DNA of 22,149 nucleotides, taken from the NCBI GenBank assembly GCA_002435365.1, contig DJMM01000082.1:1-22149 (forward strand), given 5' to 3'. Positions 14,937 to 22,149 of the stretch are shown here, piece after piece (the stretch's first letter is position 1; every line of letters begins with the position of its first letter). The DNA is from Ignavibacteriales bacterium UBA6490 (GTDB taxonomy: Bacteria; Bacteroidota; Ignavibacteria; Ignavibacteriales; Ignavibacteriaceae). The position numbers and the translations under genes are program-made. The notes beneath the pieces were generated by a model, which had not been told where the DNA came from, ran no database searches, and saw only the letters and a list, made by a program, of their open reading frames with translations.

Positions 14937-15062
14937 CAGCTTAAGCTTGCTGCGGGTCTGTTTTTTGTTAAAAAATCATAATATTTAATTATTTATACCT
15001 TCTGGTATTTCTAAAAAAATATTATATTATTAATGTATTATTCATTTATTCTGGAGTAATTT

Positions 15063-15605
15063 ATGAAATTAATTAAATATTATATTATCGTATTTTTGAT
15101 GGTCCCTGCATCGTTGATCTTTGCTCAAAGTGAAAATTCATTTGTTGGTGCAGAAACCTGCGGTATGTGCCACAAAAGCGAGAAGCAGGGTCAGCAGCTT
15201 TCCATTTGGCAGAAAAGTGCCCATGCAAAAGCATATGCGACTTTAAAAACCGCGGAAGCAGATAAAATTGCCAAGGAAAAAGGCTTCAAAACAGCTGCTG
15301 TCGAAACTGCAGAATGTTTGGTATGCCACGCCAGCGGATATAACGTTGATGCAAAATTGTTAGGCAAGAAATTTAAAGTTGAAGATGGTGTTCAGTGCGA
15401 AACCTGTCATGGCGCAGGATCAGCTTATAAGGACATGAAGATTATGAAGGATGAAAAACTGGCTGTTAAAAATGGTCTGAAAGTCTATGAAAAAGTTGAA
15501 GAATTATGCGTAACCTGCCACAATGATAAAAGTCCTACTTTCAAGAAAGCTGACTTCGCTGAATTGTGGAAAAAAATCAAGCACGAAACCCCCGAAAAGA
15601 AATAG
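15063..15605 (+). CDS. Secreted tetraheme cytochrome c (c554-like)
   Basis: A 180-aa periplasmic or extracellular electron carrier. Residues 1-21 are a signal peptide (hydrophobic core, cleavage after IFA). Four CxxCH heme c sites follow: CGMCH (33-37), CLVCH (85-89), CETCH (112-116) and CVTCH (149-153). Likely distal ligands include H54 in SIWQKSAHAKAY, a pattern typical of the cytochrome c554/c-prime family, and H174 near the end. The C-terminus is Lys-rich. Start supported by a GGAG site 7 nt upstream. It stands alone between two operons and ends at a bidirectional terminator, so it is probably a single-gene transcript. The electron partner is unknown. Confidence 0.93.
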   Translation: MKLIKYYIIVFLMVPASLIFAQSENSFVGAETCGMCHKSEKQGQQLSIWQKSAHAKAYATLKTAEADKIAKEKGFKTAAVETAECLVCHASGYNVDAKLLGKKFKVEDGVQCETCHGAGSAYKDMKIMKDEKLAVKNGLKVYEKVEELCVTCHNDKSPTFKKADFAELWKKIKHETPEKK

Positions 15606-15623
15606 TATCATTTAAAAAGATTT

Positions 15624-15660
15624 TAAAAAAATCCCGCTTTTCTAAAGGCGGGATTTTTTA
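15624..15660. terminator. Bidirectional rho-independent terminator
   Basis: ATCCCGC (15631-15637) pairs with GCGGGAT (15648-15654), extended inward by TTT/AAA, with about seven A on the left and six T on the right. It serves the cytochrome gene on the plus strand and the opine-dehydrogenase/B12/asparagine-synthetase-like operon on the minus strand, which converge here. Confidence 0.9.
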
Positions 15661-15688
15661 TGCCCGGTTTTCATAACTTAAAATCAAT

Positions 15689-17032
15689 TCAGGCTGCCTG
15701 CAGATTGCTGAAACCGAGGAACGACAGATCGGCAATGCTGCCAAAGTGCTCTTCAAAAATTCTGTAATATAAATATTCCTCTTTCGACCTCAGCACTATC
15801 CCGCTTGCAGGTTTATTCATTCTGCTGTACTCCGAATCCGGAATTTTTTTATCGGCATAGTCAGCCAGTAAATTCTGTACACCCGCGCCCTCCCAGAATT
15901 TGGATTTACTCCGGTTAAATATTTCCGCGGGCAGATATTTTTTAAATGCTTTTCTGAGAATCCATTTCTCGGTGCCGTCTTTTATCTTCAGCTCAGGAGG
16001 GATCCTTATAGTGTAATCAACTACATCGGGATCCAGGAACGGTACATGTGCAATTACACCGAATGCCGATGATGATCTGTCAACTCTCTGCAGCGCGGTG
16101 TTGTGAAGTGCATTTGTTATTTTAATTAATTCTGCCGGAAGATCCGGACGCGGGAGGTTCTTTAAGTAATGATATCCCGCATACAATTCATCGCCGCCTT
16201 CACCCGAAAAAACCTGGTAAACATAATCAGCAGCCCTCCTGGTAACTAAATAATTTGTAATTGATGACCGAACCAGAAGAGGATCAAAGGACTCCAGGTG
16301 ATAAATAACGTCCGGCAATGCTTTGATTAAATCGTTCAGGTCAACAATAACTTCACTGTGTTTTGACTTCAGGTGACCGGCCATCACCCTTGCATATTTA
16401 ATGTCGGGGGAGTCTTTTAAACCTGCTGCGAATGTGTAAAGCCGGGATAAATGTTTAATTGCTGCTGCGGCAATGATGCTGGAATCCAATCCGCCGGAAA
16501 GCCAGCTCCCGAATTCATCATCGTCTATCCTTTTTTTTACCGCGGTCTCAATAAGATTACGGACCTTTAATGCAACAGCTGCAGGATCGGGATCTATAAA
16601 TTTATCAGGTAATTCAATGTTCTTAACGGTAACAGAATTGTTTTTATAAAATATCGAACCCGGTGTCAGTTCGTATATTGTATTTACCTTTTTGACAAGC
16701 GATTTTATTTCCGAAGCAAAACAGAGGGTCTTACCCTCTGTAAATCCGTAGTATAACGGAACAGCCCCTAACGGGTCTCTTGATAGTTCAACTGCCCCGC
16801 CGGTTTCACGCGCTGCCGCAAAGTGAATATCCCGGCGTGAGTCTGATACAAATTTTTCCTTCCCGAACCTGTCCGCGGTTACCGACTCCTGTTCTGAATA
16901 CACTGCTCCCATTGTTGAATTCTGCGTTGAGAATATAACCATACCCCCTTTGCCGCGGTGGGAGATTCCGGATAAAAGATCTTTTACAAACTCTGTTTTG
17001 CCGGGTTTAGTTATTCCTGCAATGCCAGCCAT
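15689..17032 (-). CDS. Asparagine-synthetase-like ATP-dependent amidotransferase with an inactivated glutaminase domain
   Basis: Homologue of asparagine synthetase B, 447 aa against about 550 for E. coli AsnB. The C-terminal synthetase domain is intact: PP-loop SGGLDSS (179-185), the SFDPLLVRSSITNYL region and SGEGGDELYAGY (276-287), so it should adenylate a carboxylate and form an amide. The N-terminal domain keeps the fold markers HRGKGG (25-30), SRDPLGAVPLYYG (84-96) and FASEIKSL (105-112). But the protein starts MAGIAGI instead of MCGI: the catalytic Cys is Ala (GCT codon), and the segments normally carrying NGEIYN and SDTE are missing. It should use ammonia or an amine rather than glutamine (inference). 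AAGGA lies 5 nt before the ATG. Last gene of the operon, 7 nt after the B12 protein. Confidence 0.88.
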   Translation of the reverse strand: MAGIAGITKPGKTEFVKDLLSGISHRGKGGMVIFSTQNSTMGAVYSEQESVTADRFGKEKFVSDSRRDIHFAAARETGGAVELSRDPLGAVPLYYGFTEGKTLCFASEIKSLVKKVNTIYELTPGSIFYKNNSVTVKNIELPDKFIDPDPAAVALKVRNLIETAVKKRIDDDEFGSWLSGGLDSSIIAAAAIKHLSRLYTFAAGLKDSPDIKYARVMAGHLKSKHSEVIVDLNDLIKALPDVIYHLESFDPLLVRSSITNYLVTRRAADYVYQVFSGEGGDELYAGYHYLKNLPRPDLPAELIKITNALHNTALQRVDRSSSAFGVIAHVPFLDPDVVDYTIRIPPELKIKDGTEKWILRKAFKKYLPAEIFNRSKSKFWEGAGVQNLLADYADKKIPDSEYSRMNKPASGIVLRSKEEYLYYRIFEEHFGSIADLSFLGFSNLQAA

Positions 17033-17039
17033 TTTTTCC

Positions 17040-18689
17040 TTATATCTTTAAATATTTTTTTAATCTTTCCCGTTCTCTTATTATTTCGCCGTTTCTGGTG
17101 TTAACGGCATTCCATCCCCCGCTGCTTAAATTGGTTTTAATTTTTCCGTACAAAAAAGGATTGCCTTCAAAATGCGGAGTATCCAGTATCCCTTTTTTTA
17201 TTGCCCGGGCAATTACTCCTGGATCACTGAGGGGGTCATCGCTGTACCGGCGTCCCGAATTCTTTATTGCGGTCAGAATGTATTTTGCCTCCTTCATTAA
17301 ATAGTCCCGCCGTTCCCTGATCTTCTTATCATCTGAAATATCCGGCAGGCCGTTTAGCGAATTTTGAATTACACCATGAACTATCTTGCAGCTTTCTATA
17401 AGCTCATCGGGATATACCGCATGATTGCCTTCGCAGTATGCTACAACATGAAGTATATGCGGTTTGAGGAACAGGCTTGTTATTGCAGATGCCGCAAGCT
17501 GACCTTTTGCGATCAGCGGATCGGCGGAAAAGTGGGCAATTCCGGCCCGCACTTCCCTGAACACCTCGAAATTTTCATCCGACAGTTCCCCGATTAAAAT
17601 ATTTTTCGCCTGCATTTTTGCAATATCCATTTCAGGAGATGTTCCGGGGGGAGTGTTGAACATATACTGCGAAATATACTTTTTAACATTCATCTTTTTG
17701 GCATTGTATGCCGCCAGGTATGCGGCTGCAACAGCAAGGGAGTCGTGCGCATCTCTCAGGCTCCATTGATGCGATTCATTTACTTCGACCGGAATATTAT
17801 GTGCGGCATACCAGCGCATAGCGGCCTGATTTTCTGTAATTGCATCTTTTAATGACCGCTTTGATCTTCCGTCCATAACACTGTACCAGGTAAGCGGAAT
17901 TGCAGCCCAGGCATTATGAATTGTTTCCAGACTCATTTCTGCCCATTGAATTAAATTGTTTGTGCCGCTGTAGCACCGCATTAATGGAAAATTACCGCAG
18001 CGTGATGCTTTGTAAATCGCTGCCAGGTCCTCCCTTTTTCTTACCGGTACGCCGCCTGCACCGTCAAGATACTTTTTCATTAATTCCGGATTAAAGAAAA
18101 ATTCCTGCGCATTCTGATCGGTACCGAGGGAAATAACATCCAGCACACCGGCTTTCGATATTTTCCTGACCCCCTTTATAGTTTCGTTTAATGCGGGCCT
18201 TCCGAAGTGATGCCTGATTACCGGGTAAGGGTATTTTTTCCTGATTCTTTCAACCAGCGTTTGGGGATAAACTTCTTTGGAAGAATCTACACTTTGATTC
18301 CGTAAAAATGCTTTGATCTCTTCAAGCGATTCGGTGCCGTCAAAGATGCGGGCAAATATTTTTTCGCCGCGCGCGGCTTTTGCAACTGCCGGTGTGCATC
18401 CCAGAATAAATTTGGTGCTGTCAAAATGCTTCTTGCTGATTATATTCTTCAGATCGGAAAATATTTTTTTAGCTACTTCTGGAGTTAACCGGTAGCTTAG
18501 TGCGGCAATATCTGGCTTATGTTTTTTTATTTCCCTGAGCAGTCTCTCCACAGGAACGGCAGGACCGAGTGAAATTGTTTCAAAACCTTCCCCCTCTGCA
18601 AGTTTCAGAAAGTGATTTAATCCGGCAATGTGCACGCAGTTCATCAGCGCGCAGCCCAGTATTAGTTTCCTTTTCCTCATCATCACCAT
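17040..18689 (-). CDS. B12-binding protein with glutamate-mutase E-like catalytic body
   Basis: A 549-aa fusion. Residues about 5-130 look like a Rossmann-type cobalamin-binding domain: H20 in CVHIAG fits the DxHxxG lower-ligand motif (the Asp is Cys18), exactly 41 residues then separate G23 from S65 in SYRLTP (compare SxL in methionine synthase), and LGCTPA (96-101) stands where GG is expected. Residues about 140-480 resemble the catalytic barrel of glutamate (methylaspartate) mutase: LGTDQNAQEFFF, NAWAAIPLTWYSVMDGRS, VEVNESHQWSLRDAHD and QYMFNTPPGTSPEMDIAKM. This suggests an adenosylcobalamin-dependent isomerase, but the substrate is unknown and it may have diverged. ATGs at 18689, 18683 and 18680 are all possible starts, 5 nt or more after the opine-dehydrogenase-like gene; translation is probably coupled. 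Confidence 0.75.
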   Translation of the reverse strand: MVMMRKRKLILGCALMNCVHIAGLNHFLKLAEGEGFETISLGPAVPVERLLREIKKHKPDIAALSYRLTPEVAKKIFSDLKNIISKKHFDSTKFILGCTPAVAKAARGEKIFARIFDGTESLEEIKAFLRNQSVDSSKEVYPQTLVERIRKKYPYPVIRHHFGRPALNETIKGVRKISKAGVLDVISLGTDQNAQEFFFNPELMKKYLDGAGGVPVRKREDLAAIYKASRCGNFPLMRCYSGTNNLIQWAEMSLETIHNAWAAIPLTWYSVMDGRSKRSLKDAITENQAAMRWYAAHNIPVEVNESHQWSLRDAHDSLAVAAAYLAAYNAKKMNVKKYISQYMFNTPPGTSPEMDIAKMQAKNILIGELSDENFEVFREVRAGIAHFSADPLIAKGQLAASAITSLFLKPHILHVVAYCEGNHAVYPDELIESCKIVHGVIQNSLNGLPDISDDKKIRERRDYLMKEAKYILTAIKNSGRRYSDDPLSDPGVIARAIKKGILDTPHFEGNPFLYGKIKTNLSSGGWNAVNTRNGEIIRERERLKKYLKI

Positions 18690-18694
18690 CCGTA

Positions 18695-19798
18695 CTATGT
18701 CACGCTTTCTCCTATTGCAAGCAGACGTAATTCCTTCAGCGATAAATCATCTATATTCAATGTTGTAGTGGTTCTTCCGGTTTTCCAGTAATCTGTTCCG
18801 GTCAGGAGCATTGCCAGATGAATAATCGTATTGATGGTGGGTGTTTCAACACCGAATTTGCTGCCTACAGATGACATCGGGACCAGGCTTGTGGGAATGT
18901 CCTCGGTTATGTAACGCATATTAAGCTGAACCGGTGCTTTTATTCCCCTGTAACCATGGTTCGACTGCATTGCATGAAACAGATCATTTCCGGATGCACT
19001 GTATGCAAGGTACAACCATTCGCGCGCTGTTAATGCTCTTATTCCGAGTGCCTCGGCAACTTTTACCCGTTCCTGATCAATTTTTTCCAGAACATTGCAC
19101 ACTGACCTTGTAGCACCCTGAATATAAAACTGGAATTCGGAATCATCCTCGATCCATCCGGCGTTAAGAACACATAAAGTGGGATGAAAAACAGCACCAA
19201 TATTGTCGAAACTTGTTTTGAAAATATTGTCTCCTGCAACAAACTGAGGATATGCAATTCTTATTTTTTTAAGAACCTCAGGAATAAGATGTGCCCGTAC
19301 TGAAGCAACAGGAATTGAATTTTTAATTCTGAATATTTTAGCATGTCCCGGGCCAACAGCGCGTGAAGCATAAATAAAAGTCTGTGCTTCTGCAATAATT
19401 ACATCAGGTTTAACCCCTTTGACAGAAAGGATCTGCCGGAACTCAAGCGCACCGAATGACCTTCCCGGGTTAAGAATTACAAGCTGTGAATTTTTAAGAT
19501 GCGGGGCTGTCATTTCTGCAATATCCCGGTGAGCAGTGGCCGGAACTACAACCATTATAATATCAACGTCCCCGATAGCTTCTTTAATATCTGTTGTTGC
19601 GAGGTTTACTTTTCCAAAACCTTCCAGGCCAAAATCACTTTCAATTCTTATACCGCCTGTCGATAAAACTCCCCATAATCTGTCTTTGCTCCGGTTGAAA
19701 AGATTTACCTTAAAACCCATCAGTGCCAGATGGCCCGCCATGGCTAATCCGCCATGACCTGCTCCGATTACTGCAAATGTCGGACTTTTGCCTTCCAT
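18695..19798 (-). CDS. NAD/NADP octopine/nopaline (opine) dehydrogenase family enzyme
   Basis: A 367-aa oxidoreductase. The N-terminal Rossmann domain has GAGHGG (12-17). The C-terminal Octopine_DH domain (about 185-340) carries the catalytic-type His205 in NIGAVFHPTLCVLNAG and the family ending RYITEDIPTSLVPMSSVGSKFGVETPTI (295-322). Family members reductively join an amino acid to an alpha-keto acid with NAD(P)H, giving secondary-amine opines. The substrates here are unknown. The start is supported by a strong GGAGGAG site. It is the first gene of a three-gene operon with the B12 protein and the asparagine-synthetase-like protein, suggesting a biosynthetic rather than catabolic role (inference). 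Confidence 0.88.
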   Translation of the reverse strand: MEGKSPTFAVIGAGHGGLAMAGHLALMGFKVNLFNRSKDRLWGVLSTGGIRIESDFGLEGFGKVNLATTDIKEAIGDVDIIMVVVPATAHRDIAEMTAPHLKNSQLVILNPGRSFGALEFRQILSVKGVKPDVIIAEAQTFIYASRAVGPGHAKIFRIKNSIPVASVRAHLIPEVLKKIRIAYPQFVAGDNIFKTSFDNIGAVFHPTLCVLNAGWIEDDSEFQFYIQGATRSVCNVLEKIDQERVKVAEALGIRALTAREWLYLAYSASGNDLFHAMQSNHGYRGIKAPVQLNMRYITEDIPTSLVPMSSVGSKFGVETPTINTIIHLAMLLTGTDYWKTGRTTTTLNIDDLSLKELRLLAIGESVT

Positions 19799-20223
19799 AG
19801 CTCCTCCTTCTCTAAATTTATTTTAAAGAAAACAGAGTACTACCGGGATTATTTCTTATTACTGTTATTAGTATCAGGGTCAATAATCCGTTTTATAGAT
19901 AAAAGTTTTTTGCTTTAAATGCAAGCATATACCGTATCTAAAAGAAGTATGTAATTCCGTAAATATTTATTTGACGAACGGAAATTGTTCAGGAAGAGAA
20001 ATGGATTTCTCATATTGATTCAATTTGGCACCTGATCTGATTCTAACCCGGGTCTGATCCGATTCTGATTCGATTTAAACCTTATTAAAATGAGACAAGG
20101 TTGGGAATAAAATCAGGTCAGGTAAGGGTTGAATTAAGTTCGTCAGGTAAATCAGAAACTTACCTGTGATAATTCGGATAACGCGGGTAAAGAAATATTT
20201 AAATGCTGAGCGGCAGAAAAATT
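19799..20223. other. Intergenic region upstream of the opine/B12/amide operon, with short repeats
   Basis: No gene is seen. It should contain the promoter of the operon starting at 19798 and the 3' end of the phosphatase transcript. Reading plus, GATTC-like words cluster at 20017-20076 (GATTC, GATCT, GATTC, GATCC, GATTC, GATTC, GATTT). Inverted repeats are AACCTT (20078-20083) with AAGGTT (20097-20102), and CAGGTAA (20144-20150) with TTACCTG (20160-20166); a second CAGGTAA at 20119-20125 could compete. No B12 riboswitch motif was recognised. Confidence 0.6.
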
Positions 20224-21201
20224 TCAGATACGTTTAAGAACCGCCAGGGTAACATCATCACCGGGAAGCTGATTTCCCAGGAAAGCTGTATGTTCTTTTA
20301 ACAAGGTCTCCAGCATTTTCTGTGCACTGAATTCATTTTGCAGCTGCGGCAGTTGTTCCTGCAGTCTTCTCATACCATACTCGTTTCCGTTTACGGATGC
20401 TTCAGTAAAACCGTCCGTATACAGTAGTATTGAGTCGTTTTTGTCTAAATGAAATTTTTCAACCTCGTAAACACTGTCACTGAACAAGCCGACGGGAAAA
20501 CCGGTGGCTTTAACCGAAAATACGTTTCCTTTTGTAATAATGAAGGGGGGATTATGACCGGCGATCGAAAGATCCAGGCTGCCGTCTTCCCGGGCTTCGC
20601 CAATAATCATAGTTGCATAATTTGCTGAAATAGTGCTTTCACAAAACAACCGGTTTGCCTTCTTTAAAATTTCATTGATCGGCAGGTTGAAGCTTATCAG
20701 GCTGTGAAGAAGTGCGTGCAGGCGGGACATCATTAATGACGCAGAAATTCCTTTTCCCGAAACATCGCCAACTACAAATATCACTGATCCTTTCGGGGTT
20801 GGAATAACATCGCAAAAATCACCGCTCACAATGCCGGCAGGAGAATAGTGGTAAGTAAATCCCCAGTTTCCAAGCTCAAGACTGTTCTTCGGCAGCAGTG
20901 CTCTTTGTATCTTTCCGGCATCTTCCAGGTCGGCTTCAAGCGCGCGCTGTTGGGCCTTGCTTAAATGATCGAGGCATACAGTAATCAGCGGATCAGCCAG
21001 CAGTCTTTCCGGCTCTATTGTGTCGTTGCAGACTTCACATATTCCGTAAACACCGGCATCGATTCTTTCAAGCGCTTTATCAACCTGTTTCAGAAGGTCG
21101 TAAAGAGTGTCGGGGTTTTCAAAGAAAGAAACTGTCCTTTCAAGCTTCGATTTGCGGTCAAGAAGCTGATTTTTAAATGTCTCCAATAAAAGTTCTGCCA
21201 T
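20224..21201 (-). CDS. SpoIIE/RsbU-type PP2C phosphatase with N-terminal DksA/TraR-like zinc finger
   Basis: A 325-aa serine/threonine phosphatase likely acting on an anti-anti-sigma (STAS) protein in a partner-switching cascade. The N-terminal part (1-90) is a coiled coil plus a zinc finger like that of DksA/TraR: ALERIDAGVYGICEVCNDTI, with C55, C58, C76 and H79 (CxxC-x17-CxxH). The PP2C domain (about 95-325) has metal-binding aspartates in SGDFCD (D128), VGDVSGKG (D146), LLYTDGFTEA (D263) and GDDVTLA (D315/D316). The PPAGIVSGD-type motif appears as SPAGIVSGD. GGAG lies 9 nt before the ATG. No kinase or STAS partner is in the window. The zinc finger could sense metal or redox state or bind RNA polymerase (inference). 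Confidence 0.9.
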   Translation of the reverse strand: MAELLLETFKNQLLDRKSKLERTVSFFENPDTLYDLLKQVDKALERIDAGVYGICEVCNDTIEPERLLADPLITVCLDHLSKAQQRALEADLEDAGKIQRALLPKNSLELGNWGFTYHYSPAGIVSGDFCDVIPTPKGSVIFVVGDVSGKGISASLMMSRLHALLHSLISFNLPINEILKKANRLFCESTISANYATMIIGEAREDGSLDLSIAGHNPPFIITKGNVFSVKATGFPVGLFSDSVYEVEKFHLDKNDSILLYTDGFTEASVNGNEYGMRRLQEQLPQLQNEFSAQKMLETLLKEHTAFLGNQLPGDDVTLAVLKRI

Positions 21202-21523
21202 CGGTCGGGCTCCGGGTTTAAAGAATCGATTAACATCATCTATATAATAATATCATAAATAAAATAATATGAACTTGTGACAGGCGGTTATTCCGGATAA
21301 AAATATTTACAGGTCTGTTTTGAGAGCAGGTATAAATGTTCACAAAACACTCCACATGCTGTATATATTAATAAACTTCATTTACCGGTAGGTTCATAAT
21401 TATGAGAGCAGGGAAGGTCTATCCTTAAAACTGACCGTTCATAATCTCTTCGAATAACGGCATTAAAATTGTCATTATTCCTTCGTAAATTATATCATCA
21501 AATATTTCAATGGAGTTATTACA
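21202..21523. other. Intergenic region between divergent genes
   Basis: No gene is seen. It must contain promoters for the phosphatase gene (minus) and the small outer-membrane-like gene (plus). A 10-nt direct repeat TGAGAGCAGG occurs at 21321-21330 and 21403-21412, 82 nt apart, and TACCGGTA (21383-21390) is a palindrome between them. No confident promoter match was found. Confidence 0.6.
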
Positions 21524-22108
21524 ATGAAGATTTTATCATTAGCTATGGTAATTATCATTGGTGCTCTCAGCGTAGGATTCAGCCAGGAAAAAACCGACGA
21601 AAAAAAATGGACTATTGACCCGGAGACCGGGGATACCATATATACACAATCGGTGATCATTTCTAAAAGTGAAGACATCACCCCACGCAACAATATGTTA
21701 ATTATCAATCCGCTTAAGTTCCTTCTATTTTATAACATCTCCTATTTTTATAAGGTAGATGAAGGCACGGTTATAGGCGCCGGTGTACAATCCCCGACAC
21801 CGGAAGGCGTATCCGGGTTTGGGTTAAACGCAGAAATCAGGTTTTATCCGACCGGGAAAAACATGAGAGGATTTTATATTGCTCCGAATGTATCCTATAA
21901 CCATCTATCCGATGAGGACGGCAATCACTCAGGCTCGGTTAGCTCGGTGGGTGCTTTGGTAGGCTGGCAATGGTTCCCAGGCGAACAGTTTGCAATTGGA
22001 CTTGGTATAGGTATCGACTACTACTTTTCATCATCTAAAAGCGGTGATTTTGAAGACTTTGATGGGAAAGCCCCATTGTTAAGATTTGATATCGGTTATG
22101 CCTGGTAA
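21524..22108 (+). CDS. Small secreted outer-membrane beta-barrel-like protein
   Basis: A 194-aa protein of unknown function. Residues 1-20 form a signal peptide, with cleavage near SVGFS-Q. A short charged segment (21-60) precedes about 130 residues of alternating beta-strand-like stretches: FLLFYNISYFYKVDEG, GVSGFGLNAEIRFYPTG, GFYIAPNVSYNHLS, VSSVGALVGWQWFPG and FAIGLGIGIDYYFSS, ending in an aromatic C-terminus (FDIGYAW). This fits a small outer-membrane barrel with a C-terminal aromatic BAM signal. A GGAG site about 8 nt upstream supports the start. It resembles the 6057-6608 protein in size and type, but no clear sequence identity was seen. Confidence 0.8.
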   Translation: MKILSLAMVIIIGALSVGFSQEKTDEKKWTIDPETGDTIYTQSVIISKSEDITPRNNMLIINPLKFLLFYNISYFYKVDEGTVIGAGVQSPTPEGVSGFGLNAEIRFYPTGKNMRGFYIAPNVSYNHLSDEDGNHSGSVSSVGALVGWQWFPGEQFAIGLGIGIDYYFSSSKSGDFEDFDGKAPLLRFDIGYAW

Positions 22109-22149
22109 ATTTTTCGGGCAGATTCTCTTGACGACACCGTAATTTTTTT

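Noticed and set aside
14937..14966. Terminator after the DUF4956 gene
   Set aside because: AGCTTAAGCT (14938-14947) is self-complementary and a T-run follows at 14961-14966, but the stem is short, has no loop and is separated from the T-run, so support is weak.
18695..19798. Plasmid-type (Agrobacterium) opine synthesis locus
   Set aside because: There are no border repeats, plasmid genes or opine catabolism or transport genes; the similarity is at family level only.
19855..19883. TTGACC-N16-TAATAA (minus strand) as promoter for the opine/B12 operon
   Set aside because: The -35 is good but the -10 matches only half of the consensus; not strong enough to annotate.
19799..20223. Cobalamin riboswitch before the B12-protein operon
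   Set aside because: I looked for a B12-box-like motif and the usual multi-stem layout and did not recognise either; the stems present are short.

Overview
The window looks like a chromosomal segment of an AT-rich (about 40% GC by eye) Gram-negative bacterium of the Bacteroidota/Ignavibacteriota type. Evidence: a promoter matching the Bacteroidota form TTTG-N19-TAnnTTTG upstream of an outer-membrane protein gene, small beta-barrel proteins with signal peptides, a lipoprotein with TonB C-terminal domains, a DUF1624/NagX-type acyltransferase, and many weak Shine-Dalgarno sites. No rRNA, tRNA, CRISPR array, insertion sequence or phage gene was seen. The phylum call is inference; no marker gene is present.

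Layout. 84-1932 (minus): an MscS-type channel and an AlkD-type DNA glycosylase. 1933-2371: a gene-free stretch with three hairpins. 2372-4123 (plus): an ECF sigma factor (TTG start), a membrane anti-sigma-like protein and a lipoprotein with two TonB C-terminal domains, closed by a terminator and followed by a nested inverted-repeat element (4171-4314). 4431-9085 (minus): 4-alpha-glucanotransferase, a small beta-barrel protein with its own promoter and terminator, a NagX-like acyltransferase and a trans-sulfuration PLP enzyme. 9160-12030 (minus): a prohibitin-like SPFH protein, a ferritin-like protein and a pyrimidine-nucleoside phosphorylase. 12449-14936 (plus): a tight operon of an HlyD-like adaptor, a VTC-domain polyphosphate-polymerase-like protein and a DUF4956 membrane protein. 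15063-15605 (plus): a secreted tetraheme cytochrome c, sharing a bidirectional terminator with the convergent operon that follows. 15689-19798 (minus): an opine-dehydrogenase-family enzyme, a B12-binding protein with a glutamate-mutase-like body, and an asparagine-synthetase homologue without its glutaminase cysteine. 20224-21201 (minus): a SpoIIE/PP2C phosphatase with a DksA/TraR-like zinc finger. 21524-22108 (plus): a small outer-membrane-like protein.

The strongest candidate for an undescribed system is the 15689-19798 operon. Its three genes are 5 and 7 nt apart and combine a possible B12-dependent carbon-skeleton or amino-group rearrangement, reductive N-alkylation (opine formation) and ATP-dependent amide formation. 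This resembles a compact pathway for an unknown opine-like small molecule. The second candidate is the HlyD-VTC-DUF4956 operon, which may make or handle polyphosphate or another anionic polymer at the cell envelope.
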